Assembly: GCF_001279525.1 (NCBI RefSeq)
Contig: NZ_LGDY01000090.1
Span: 62,001-126,000 of the forward strand
Reading direction: 5' to 3'
Length of the DNA: 64,000 nucleotides
From: Nocardia sp. NRRL S-836
GTDB lineage: Bacteria; Actinomycetota; Actinomycetes; Mycobacteriales; Pseudonocardiaceae
Below, piece by piece: positions 56,971 through 64,000 of this stretch (positions within the stretch are counted from its first letter, which is position 1; every line of letters begins with the position of its first letter). A program made the position numbers and the translations under genes. The notes beneath the pieces were generated by a model. It saw only the letters and a program-made list of their open reading frames with translations, was not told the DNA's origin and ran no database searches.

Positions 56971-58236
56971 TCAGGCGGTCGGCGCGAGCTTCGTGGCGGC
57001 CACGATCAGCCGGTCCATTGCGTCGCCGTCCTTGGGGTCGTAGAGGCCCGCGAGCAGCTTGAGCACGAGTTTCATCAGGCGCTTTCGCGGCATTCCGTAC
57101 TTCGTTGCGGTCCGCATGACCGCCGGGTTGCCGATGAGCTTCGAGAAGACGTTCCCGAGCCGGTAGTAGCTGCCGAGCGCCTCTTCGATCCGCACCGGGT
57201 AGCCGTGCAGCGCCCGTTCACGGTTGACGCCCGTGCGCGCGAGGGCCTGCACGATCGACTCGGACGCGATCTTCGCCGACTCCATGGCGTAGCCGATGCC
57301 CTCGCCGTTGAACGGGTTGACCATGCCACCGGCGTCGCCGACGAGCACGAGCCCGGCCCGGTAGTGCGGCTTGCGGTTGAGCCCCATGGGCAACGCGGCG
57401 CCACCGATGCGGCTGGTCGCGTTCTCCTCGCGGAAGCCCCACTCCTCCGGCGTGCCGTCGAGCCAGGACCGCAGCAGCTGCCGGTAGTCCGTGGTGCCGT
57501 AGGCCTTCGACGTGCTGAGGATGCCCAGGCCGACGTTGACGCTGCCGTCGCCCATGCCGAAGATCCAGCCGTAGCCCGGCAGCAGCTGCCCGTCCGGCGC
57601 CCACAGCTCCAGGTGCGACTCCAGGTAGTCGTCCTTGGTGCGCGGGCTCGCGTAGTACCGGCGCACCGCGACACCCATCGGCTTGTCGTCGTCCTTCTGC
57701 AGGCCGACGCTGAGGGCCAGCCGCGCTGACACACCGTCACACCCGACGACGATCGGCGCCCGGTAGGTGACCGGGTTCTTCTCCGGCCCCTGCTTCGCCT
57801 CGACCCCGACGACCCGCCCGTTCTCGACGATGGCCTTGGTGACCGTGGTGTTCTCGTGCATGCGCGCGCCGGCCGCCTTCGCCGCGTTCGCGAGCATCTC
57901 GTCGAAGTCCAGCCGCGGCCGCACGACACCGTAGTTGGGGAACGTGGCCAGCTCCGGCCAGTCCAGCTCCATCGTGACGCCGCCGCCGACGACCCGCAGC
58001 CCCTTGTTGTGCAGCCAGCCGTTCTCCTCGCGCGTGTCGATGCCGAGGTCGATCAGCTGCTTCACACCGCGCGGCGTCAGCCCGTCACCGCAGACCTTCT
58101 CGCGCGGGAACGAGCTCTTCTCCAGCAGCAGCACGTCGAGGCCCGCGCGGGCCAGGTAGGTCGCCGCGGTCGAGCCCGCCGGTCCCGCCCCCACCACGAT
58201 GACGTCGGCGTCCTCGTTGATCCCGCGCCTGCTCAT
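56971..58236 (-). CDS. menJ: Geranylgeranyl reductase-family FAD oxidoreductase (MenJ-like)
   Basis: A 421-residue flavoprotein. The FAD dinucleotide motif VVGAGPAGSTAA is at residues 14-25, KVCGDGLTPRGV follows, and VLVGDAGGMVNPFNGEGIGY is the second FAD site near 295. In mycobacteria MenJ saturates one isoprene unit of the menaquinone tail, and its gene lies beside menG and a polyprenyl synthase, as in this neighbourhood. Assignment to MenJ, not another prenyl reductase, rests on that context. Confidence 0.85.
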   Translation of the reverse strand: MSRRGINEDADVIVVGAGPAGSTAATYLARAGLDVLLLEKSSFPREKVCGDGLTPRGVKQLIDLGIDTREENGWLHNKGLRVVGGGVTMELDWPELATFPNYGVVRPRLDFDEMLANAAKAAGARMHENTTVTKAIVENGRVVGVEAKQGPEKNPVTYRAPIVVGCDGVSARLALSVGLQKDDDKPMGVAVRRYYASPRTKDDYLESHLELWAPDGQLLPGYGWIFGMGDGSVNVGLGILSTSKAYGTTDYRQLLRSWLDGTPEEWGFREENATSRIGGAALPMGLNRKPHYRAGLVLVGDAGGMVNPFNGEGIGYAMESAKIASESIVQALARTGVNRERALHGYPVRIEEALGSYYRLGNVFSKLIGNPAVMRTATKYGMPRKRLMKLVLKLLAGLYDPKDGDAMDRLIVAATKLAPTA

Positions 58237-58272
58237 CCAGACTCCCTCGTGTGCCGTGACTCTCTCGCGAGC

Positions 58273-60363
58273 CTAACCGGCGTCCGCTGAGAGCAGCGCT
58301 GCCAGCCGCTTCCTCAGCTGAGGTGCGTGGTGGTCACCGCGTTCTTCGAGGAGCACGAGCGCTTCGCGCCAGCGGGCGATCGCCTGCTCGACATCACCCG
58401 TGAACCTGAGTGAGTCGCCGAACTCTTTCAGCAGCAGAGCTTGGATCCTCGGTGCTTCGTGCTCACTCTCGGCCGCCAACGCACCGTCACACGGCTCTAC
58501 TGCTTTTGCGCCTTTCCCAACCATCTTCCTGGCGCCCGCCATCGGGCGGGCCTCAGCACCGCTGTCATCGGAGTGCTCCGGCAGTGCGCGGCTGGACTCC
58601 GCGTGCTGCCCCGCTTCTCGGTGGTCTCCGAGTCCGGCGTGGACCCCGCTCAGGCAGAAGTCGATGAGGCTCGGCAGATACCCCTCCCAGCCGGTGATCA
58701 GCAGTCGCGCAGCCTCCAGGTGCCCACGGGCCTCGTTCAGCCCGTCCCGCTGCAGGCTGCCCCACCCGAGTTGGCACAGCACCTTGGCCTGCATCAGCGG
58801 GTCTCGCAGCTCACGGGCGATTTTCAGCGCGAGGTCGAAGACGTTGACCGACCGGTCCCACCACTTGGTCCACCGGTACAGCTGACCGAGGCGCTGCAGC
58901 AACCAGCACTCGGTCTGCCGGTCTCCGAGGGCACGGGCCGCGGCAAGGCCTCGCAGGCACATCTCCCGTGCGCCGTCCCTGTGCCCTGCCATCGCCAGCA
59001 AGCCGGTGGAGATGTCCCCCATCATCACGGTGGCCACGTGGTAGCCGTGGTGCGCCGCTGCACGGACAGCGGCGATCGCGTTCACGGACTCGGCTGTGGC
59101 CCATGTCCACGCATCCGTCGCCTTGGCGAAGATGAGCTCCGGCTCAGCTCCGGTGACCAGGCTGAAGCGCTCGTGGTAGACCGTCAGACCGGGGTGGAGC
59201 ACGCGGTACGCACTCCTGGCGTGGTGGGCGTACCACTCGATCAGCCGGCGGCGCGCCTCTTCCCGGTCGTTGTCGTGCTCGGCGAGGTCTGCCGCATATG
59301 CGCGCAACAGGTCGTGGCAGGTGTAGCGCCCATGGTCAGCGACCTCGATCAGGTGCTGGTCGGCCAGATCTGCCAGCAGTCGTCGCGCGTCCGAAAGCTT
59401 CGCACCGCAAACGGCGGCGGCCGCGTGCGCACCGATCTCCGGCGCCGGGTGCAGCCCGAGCCTGCGGAACATCAGCTGCTGATCGGGCGGGAGCTTGCCG
59501 TACGACCACTCGAACACCGTCCGCACCTTGCTGTCCTCGTCCGCGGGAATGCTCAGCGCGTCCCACCGGTGGTGTTCGGCGGCAAGCTCGCCCACCAGCT
59601 CGGTGATCGTCAGGTCGGGATGCGTCGCGATCCGCCCGGCCGCCACTTTGATCGCCAGCGGGAGCCTCGCGCACGCCCGGACCAGCTCCGCCAGAACCTC
59701 GGGTTCGGGCTGTTGGTCGAGCATGGCGACGACCAGTCCCTCCGCTTCGCGCTCGTCGAACAACGGAAGCTGAATCCGGAGAGCACCGTCATTGGCTTGC
59801 AGCCCTTTCAGGTCCGCACGGCTGGTCACCACCACGCGACTCGGCCCGTTCAGGAGCAGCGGGCGCACCTGCGTGACATCGGTGACGTTGTCCAGCACGA
59901 CCAGTACGCGCCGCCCGGCCAGCTCCGACCGGTACAGAGCGGCTCTGTCGACCTCGCTGGGAAGGATTCGCTCCGGATGGACGCCGAGCGCGCCGAGGAA
60001 GCTCGCCAGCAGGTCGTCCGGCGTCGGTGGCGTGCCGGGACCATAACCACGCAGGTTCGCGTACAGCGTGCCGTCCGGAAAGTGCTCCTGGACCTGCTGA
60101 GCCCACCTGACGACCAGCGCCGTCTTGCCGACGCCGGCCGTACCGACCACTGCGGCGACCGTCGGGGCCCCGTCGTTCAGCAGCCCTCCCAGAGCCGCGA
60201 GGTACTCGGACCTGCCGATGAAGCCAGGTGGGGCGTACGGCAGCTGCCTCGGCACCAACAGCGATGCCCCAGAATTGATCGACACTTGGCCGATCTGGTC
60301 GGCCTGCACGGCGCTGCCGTGAACCGTATCGATCTCGCTACGCGTGCACCGACTGCAGCTCAT
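58273..60363 (-). CDS. STAND NTPase (NB-ARC) with C-terminal TPR repeats
   Basis: A 696-residue AfsR/regulator-like ATPase without a DNA-binding domain. Walker A is GTAGVGKT (74-81) and Walker B VLVVLDNV (153-160). NB-ARC winged-helix features follow (LPLAIKVAAGRIA, then WSYGKLPPDQQLMFRRLGL), and the C-terminal half is helical repeats of TPR type. The N-terminal about 40 residues contain three Cys in the first six positions, and the exact start is uncertain. Such proteins act as ligand-gated switches in regulation or in defence. It interrupts the menJ-menG pair. Confidence 0.85.
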   Translation of the reverse strand: MSCSRCTRSEIDTVHGSAVQADQIGQVSINSGASLLVPRQLPYAPPGFIGRSEYLAALGGLLNDGAPTVAAVVGTAGVGKTALVVRWAQQVQEHFPDGTLYANLRGYGPGTPPTPDDLLASFLGALGVHPERILPSEVDRAALYRSELAGRRVLVVLDNVTDVTQVRPLLLNGPSRVVVTSRADLKGLQANDGALRIQLPLFDEREAEGLVVAMLDQQPEPEVLAELVRACARLPLAIKVAAGRIATHPDLTITELVGELAAEHHRWDALSIPADEDSKVRTVFEWSYGKLPPDQQLMFRRLGLHPAPEIGAHAAAAVCGAKLSDARRLLADLADQHLIEVADHGRYTCHDLLRAYAADLAEHDNDREEARRRLIEWYAHHARSAYRVLHPGLTVYHERFSLVTGAEPELIFAKATDAWTWATAESVNAIAAVRAAAHHGYHVATVMMGDISTGLLAMAGHRDGAREMCLRGLAAARALGDRQTECWLLQRLGQLYRWTKWWDRSVNVFDLALKIARELRDPLMQAKVLCQLGWGSLQRDGLNEARGHLEAARLLITGWEGYLPSLIDFCLSGVHAGLGDHREAGQHAESSRALPEHSDDSGAEARPMAGARKMVGKGAKAVEPCDGALAAESEHEAPRIQALLLKEFGDSLRFTGDVEQAIARWREALVLLEERGDHHAPQLRKRLAALLSADAG

Positions 60364-60400
60364 CCGGCAGAGTGTGCCGGAGGATTTCGTTCGGTTCCAA

Positions 60401-61117
60401 CTATTCTGCCTGATCAGGACTGCTCGACGGCTCCGGTTTCGTCGCGCGGTGCAGGGCGACCATGCCGCCGGTCAGGTTGAACCAGGCGACGTCCTCCCAG
60501 CCGGCCTTCGCGATCAGCTCGGCGAGCGTGCGCTGGTCCGGCCACGCCGCCATCGACTCCGACAGGTAGGAGTAGGCGGCCGGGTTCGAGGACACGAAGC
60601 GCGCCACCAGCGGCAGCAGCTTCAGCAGGTAGCGCATGTAGACGAAGCGGAACGGCTTCCACACCGGGGTGGAGACCTCGCAGATCACCATGCGGCCGCC
60701 GGGCTTGGTGACGCGGGCCATCTCCCGCAGGGCGACGACGGTGTCGTTGAAGTTCCGGATGCCGAACGACACCGTCACGGCGTCGAAGGAGTTGTCGCGG
60801 AACGGCAGGCGCAGGGCGTCGGCGGCGACCTTGGGGACGCGGCGGTGGGCGCCGGAGGCGAGCATGCCGACGGAGAAGTCCGCGGCCACGCACCAGGCGC
60901 CGGAGGCGGCGTACTCGACTGTGGACACGGCGGTGCCCGCGGCGAGGTCGAGGACCCTCTCGCCGGGGCGGGCGTCGAGCACGCGCCGGCTCCACTCCCG
61001 CCAGCGGCGGTCGAAGCCCAGCGTCATGACCGAGTTCGTGCGGTCGTAGCCCTTGGCCACGCCGTCGAACATCTCGGCGACCTCGCGGGGGTTCTTGTCC
61101 AAACCTGCTCGCGACAT
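60401..61117 (-). CDS. menG: Demethylmenaquinone methyltransferase
   Basis: Methylates demethylmenaquinone with SAM, the last ring step of menaquinone synthesis. Its 238 residues carry [13 protein letters not shown] at the N-terminus, motif [13 protein letters not shown], and [25 protein letters not shown], the UbiE/MenG hallmark. It starts at the ATG at 61117. It lies between a STAND ATPase and glycosyltransferases; the order menG-mgtA matches what I recall from mycobacteria. Confidence 0.93.
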   Translation of the reverse strand: MSRAGLDKNPREVAEMFDGVAKGYDRTNSVMTLGFDRRWREWSRRVLDARPGERVLDLAAGTAVSTVEYAASGAWCVAADFSVGMLASGAHRRVPKVAADALRLPFRDNSFDAVTVSFGIRNFNDTVVALREMARVTKPGGRMVICEVSTPVWKPFRFVYMRYLLKLLPLVARFVSSNPAAYSYLSESMAAWPDQRTLAELIAKAGWEDVAWFNLTGGMVALHRATKPEPSSSPDQAE

Positions 61118-61153
61118 GCCTTGAAGACTAGGTCAGTGCCGCTGAGAGGCCCA

Positions 61154-62251
61154 CTAGGGCACCCGCAGAGCGGTCAGCATGCCGTCCACGGCCGCCTGCC
61201 ACGGGTACTCCTCGGCACGGGCGCGGGCGGCCTCGCGCGAGCCGGAGGCGAGCAGCCGTTCGGCGGCGGTGGCGAAGGCGTGGGCGTGGTCGTCGACGGC
61301 GGCGCCGCACGACGGCTGGACGATCTCCTTCAGCGCGCTGCTCTGGCTCACCACGACCGGCGTGCCGCTCGCGAGCGCCTCCAGTGCCGCGAGCCCGAAC
61401 GTCTCGTGCGGGCCGGGCGCCAGCGACAGGTCGGCCGACGCCAGCAGCGAGGCGACGTCCATCCGCGACTTCACGAAGCCGAGGAACGTCACCGGCAGGC
61501 CGGCCGCGCGCTTCTCCAAAGAGGACCTGCGCGGGCCGTCGCCGGCGATCACGAGGTGCGCGGAGTGACCCTGCTCGTGCAGCTCGGCCAGCGTGTCGAC
61601 GGAGCGTTCCACGTGCTTCTCCGGCGACAACCGGCCACAGTGGACCAGCAGGTTCTCCTTGCCGCGCAACAGGTCTCGCCGCAGGTCCGCCGAGTGCCGC
61701 GACGGGCTGAACGTCGCGAGGTCGACACCGAGCGGCACCTGGGTGACGTTGCGGGCGCCGATCCGGTCGAACTCCTCGCGCGCGAACCCGGTCGTGCAGA
61801 CGACCGTGTCGTACGAGTTCGCCATGCGGCGGTTCGCCCAGTCGGCGCCCCTGACCGCGGGCGACTCGGGCAGCACGAACCGCAGCAGCCGGTCGAGGCG
61901 TTCGTGGGAGATCACGACGCTCGGGATGCCCCGTTCGCCGGCCCACGCGCCCATGCCGCGCAGCGTCAGCCGGTCGGAGACCTCCAGCCGGTCGGGCTTG
62001 ACCTTCTCCATCAACGCCTTGACCCGCCACGGGTCCACGACGCGGTAGCCGCCGGTGTACGGGATCTTGACGGCGGGCATGGTGATGCGCCGCACGCCGT
62101 TCTCCAGCACCTCGTCGGCCCGGTGGTCGCCCGGCACGACGAGGACGACCTCGTGGCCCGACTGCACGTAGCCGGCGCCGAGGTGGTGCAGTGCCGTGCG
62201 GAGTCCGCCCGACCGTGGTCCGTAGAAGTTGGCTAGCTGAACGATCCTCAA
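61154..62251 (-). CDS. GT4-family glycosyltransferase
   Basis: A 365-residue GT-B fold enzyme. The acceptor domain opens with [20 protein letters not shown], and the donor domain has [16 protein letters not shown] and the EX7E region [20 protein letters not shown]. The TTG at 62251 overlaps the upstream stop (TTGA), so it is coupled to the mannosyltransferase gene. A glycolipid or lipoglycan substrate is likely; the sugar is unknown. Confidence 0.87.
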   Translation of the reverse strand: MRIVQLANFYGPRSGGLRTALHHLGAGYVQSGHEVVLVVPGDHRADEVLENGVRRITMPAVKIPYTGGYRVVDPWRVKALMEKVKPDRLEVSDRLTLRGMGAWAGERGIPSVVISHERLDRLLRFVLPESPAVRGADWANRRMANSYDTVVCTTGFAREEFDRIGARNVTQVPLGVDLATFSPSRHSADLRRDLLRGKENLLVHCGRLSPEKHVERSVDTLAELHEQGHSAHLVIAGDGPRRSSLEKRAAGLPVTFLGFVKSRMDVASLLASADLSLAPGPHETFGLAALEALASGTPVVVSQSSALKEIVQPSCGAAVDDHAHAFATAAERLLASGSREAARARAEEYPWQAAVDGMLTALRVP

Positions 62252-63321
62252 GCGGCCGCCTGGTGAGTGAGTCCGATGACCGCAGCGTAGTGGCCCAGCA
62301 GCTCGTCGCAGATCGCAGGCCAGGTGCGGGTGAGCACCGACTTGCGCGCGGCGAGGCCGAACCTCTTGCGCAGCAGCGGGTCGCGCAGCAGTTCGACGTA
62401 CCGCGCGATGTCGTCGGAGAACAGGTACCCGGTCCGGCCGTGCGCAACCAGGTCGCGCGGGCCGCCCGCGTTCGGGGCGAGGACCGGCAGACCGGTGGCG
62501 AGCGCCTCCTGGACGGCCTGGCAGAAGGTCTCGTGCGGTCCTGTGTGCACGAAGACGTCCAACGACGCGTATGCCTCGGCCAGCGCGGCACCGGTGCGGA
62601 AGCCGAGGAACTCCGCGTTCGGCAGGTCCTTCTCCAGCTGCTCGCGGTCCGGCCCGTCGCCGACGACGCGCAGCTTCACGCCGGGCATGTCGTGGATCTC
62701 CTTGAGCCGGTGGACCTGCTTCTCCGGCGCGAGACGGCCGACGTACCCCACGGTGAGCTGGTCGTTCTGCCGCTGGCGCGGGTGGAACAGCTCGATGTCG
62801 ACGCCGCGGCCCCAGCGGTGCACGCGCGGCACGCCGTGCTCCTCCAGCGCCTCGACCGCGGAGCTGGACGGGGCGAGCGTGCGGTCGGCGAGCGTGTGCA
62901 GGCGCTTGGTCCACCGCCACGCGGCGCGCTTGGTGAGGCCGAGGCCGTAGCTGCCGGCGAACCCGGCGACGTCGGTCTGGTAGACGGCGACGGTCGGCAC
63001 GTCGAGCTTGCGCGCGGCTCTGAGCCCGTACGCGCCCAGCACGAACGGCGACGCGAGGTGCACCACGTCCGGCTGGAAGTCGGCCACGGCGTGGAGCACC
63101 TTCGGGCTGGGCACGCCGATCGGGAGGCTCGTCACGATCGGCACGTCGACGGCGGGGACTCTCATGACGGGCGTGCCGTGGATGGAGTCCTCACCGGCGC
63201 CGGGGGCGACCACCATGGCCTCGTGGCCTCTGCGGCGCAAGTGCTCCAGGACGCGGAGCACGGAGTTGGTCACCCCGTTCACCTGGGGCAGGAAGCTCTC
63301 GGTCACGATCGCTACGCGCAC
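62248..63321 (-). CDS. mgtA: GDP-mannose-dependent alpha-mannosyltransferase (MgtA-like)
   Basis: A 357-residue GT4 enzyme from the GTG at 63321. [20 protein letters not shown] at the start, [31 protein letters not shown] and [18 protein letters not shown] closely resemble mycobacterial MgtA, which mannosylates a glycolipid in lipomannan-like polymer synthesis. It is the first gene of the unit running into the second glycosyltransferase and possibly menG. Confidence 0.87.
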   Translation of the reverse strand: MRVAIVTESFLPQVNGVTNSVLRVLEHLRRRGHEAMVVAPGAGEDSIHGTPVMRVPAVDVPIVTSLPIGVPSPKVLHAVADFQPDVVHLASPFVLGAYGLRAARKLDVPTVAVYQTDVAGFAGSYGLGLTKRAAWRWTKRLHTLADRTLAPSSSAVEALEEHGVPRVHRWGRGVDIELFHPRQRQNDQLTVGYVGRLAPEKQVHRLKEIHDMPGVKLRVVGDGPDREQLEKDLPNAEFLGFRTGAALAEAYASLDVFVHTGPHETFCQAVQEALATGLPVLAPNAGGPRDLVAHGRTGYLFSDDIARYVELLRDPLLRKRFGLAARKSVLTRTWPAICDELLGHYAAVIGLTHQAAA

Positions 63322-63466
63322 AGAACCTACCTTGTAGTGCTGGTGTGAAGTCCGCGTGACGCGAAATTTGACGCGGTCAGAACACCTCACGTCGTGGCCA
63401 GGTGATCGTCGTTTGGTCATCTGACGGTCGTGTTCCGGTCATCCGACGCGGTGAGACTAAGCCAGC

Positions 63467-64000
63467 ATGACCGTCTTGTCGTCCCGTCCCGCGCATCCAG
63501 TCGACCCCGGACTGGTGTCGATAGCGCTGGAAGTGGCCGGTCGCCTCGCGAACGACGCCTCGGACGTCATCATGGCCACAGCCGGCCGCGGCGTGCGTCC
63601 CGACTCCGACGAGTCGCCGTTCGACTGGGTCACCGACACCGACCGCACTCTCGAACGCCACACCCGACGCGTGCTCACCGCTGAGTTCCCGTCCATTCCG
63701 GTCTTCTGTGAAAACTCCGACGTCGACGTCCCCGGCGACTCGGAGTTCCGCTGGGTGGTCGACCCGGTCGACGGCACCGCCAACTACACGGCCGGCATGC
63801 CCTGGTGCGCCTACAGCCTGGCGCTCGTGGACAGGTGGGGCCCGGTAGTCGGTGTGGTCGCCGATCCGTACCGGGCGCAAATCTACGCTGCCGCCCGAGG
63901 CCGCGGCATGCGTGCCAACGGCACGCCCGTGCGCCTCTCCGAACGCCAGGGCGACTCGCTGGTCGTGTGCACCGAGATGACCCGCACGGGCCCGTGGGCG
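63467..64000 (+). CDS. Inositol monophosphatase-family phosphatase (partial)
   Basis: The first 178 codons of a Mg-dependent sugar or inositol phosphatase; the rest lies past the window edge. The metal-binding motif WVVDPVDGTANY is at about residues 95-106, with the earlier acidic site in DWVTDTDRTLE and the Glu in FCENSD. It is divergent from the mannosyltransferase gene with about 145 bases between. The product could dephosphorylate inositol or histidinol phosphate; the family call is firm, the substrate is not. Confidence 0.9.
   Translation, partial: MTVLSSRPAHPVDPGLVSIALEVAGRLANDASDVIMATAGRGVRPDSDESPFDWVTDTDRTLERHTRRVLTAEFPSIPVFCENSDVDVPGDSEFRWVVDPVDGTANYTAGMPWCAYSLALVDRWGPVVGVVADPYRAQIYAAARGRGMRANGTPVRLSERQGDSLVVCTEMTRTGPWA

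Overview
The window is high-GC DNA from an actinobacterium, most likely a Pseudonocardiales relative (Lentzea, Saccharothrix or Actinosynnema type). This rests on three things: dense GC-ending codons with many GTG and TTG starts, an Mce-transporter ATPase and YrbE permeases beside rplJ/rplL, and two blocks whose order I recall from mycobacteria. Those blocks are rpmG-hadAB-trnW-secE-nusG-rplK-rplA and the menaquinone locus mgtA/menG/menJ/polyprenyl synthase/htpX/yajQ. The organism is inferred; no database was searched.

Layout. 1-2142 (minus): Mce lipid-transport ATPase and two YrbE permeases, one cut by the window edge. 2382-3640: rplJL with an L10 leader and attenuator. 3698-6837: a membrane protein, a methyltransferase wrecked by an internal deletion, and an imine-reductase-type gene divergent from a GlxA-type regulator. 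6849-11226: rplA, rplK, nusG, secE, tRNA-Trp, hadB, hadA, rpmG, tRNA-Met, tRNA-Thr. 11301-19275: a composite GGDEF/EAL protein, small metabolic genes, an orphan SOS box, a second imine-reductase gene with an SDR under an HxlR regulator, and tRNA-Tyr. 19396-25411: yajQ, rfbA, a three-gene mini complex-I cluster (B-, C- and I-like) with htpX, a divergent LysR regulator and a lytic transglycosylase. 25412-31220: an accessory region with a frameshifted gene, decayed fragments, one conspicuously AT-richer P-loop gene (28124-30409) and a long inverted-repeat element. 31221-36469: dimethylargininase with a divergent Lrp regulator, a crotonase-family gene and korAB. 36528-40007: a large acidic repeat membrane protein and rarD. 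40045-56703 (minus): the full 14-gene nuo operon followed by a polyprenyl diphosphate synthase. 56971-63321 (minus): menJ-like reductase, a STAND ATPase, menG and two GT4 glycosyltransferases. 63467-64000: the start of an inositol monophosphatase-family gene.

How it fits together. Much of the right half is respiratory. The nuo operon delivers electrons to menaquinone; the polyprenyl synthase, menG and the menJ-like reductase build or modify the quinone; two perfect Rex operators upstream of nuoA link complex I to NADH/NAD ratio. KorAB supplies reduced ferredoxin from 2-oxoacids. The left half is translation/transcription core with cell-envelope lipid functions.

The best candidate for something undescribed is the AT-richer 761-residue protein at 28124-30409. 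It has an HerA/FtsK-like core whose Walker A lysine is arginine and an N-terminal segment with a Y-I-G motif, and it lies between decayed genes and a structured repeat. Next come the SOS box feeding a gene-free hairpin at 16026-16105 and the mini complex-I cluster at 21636-23037.
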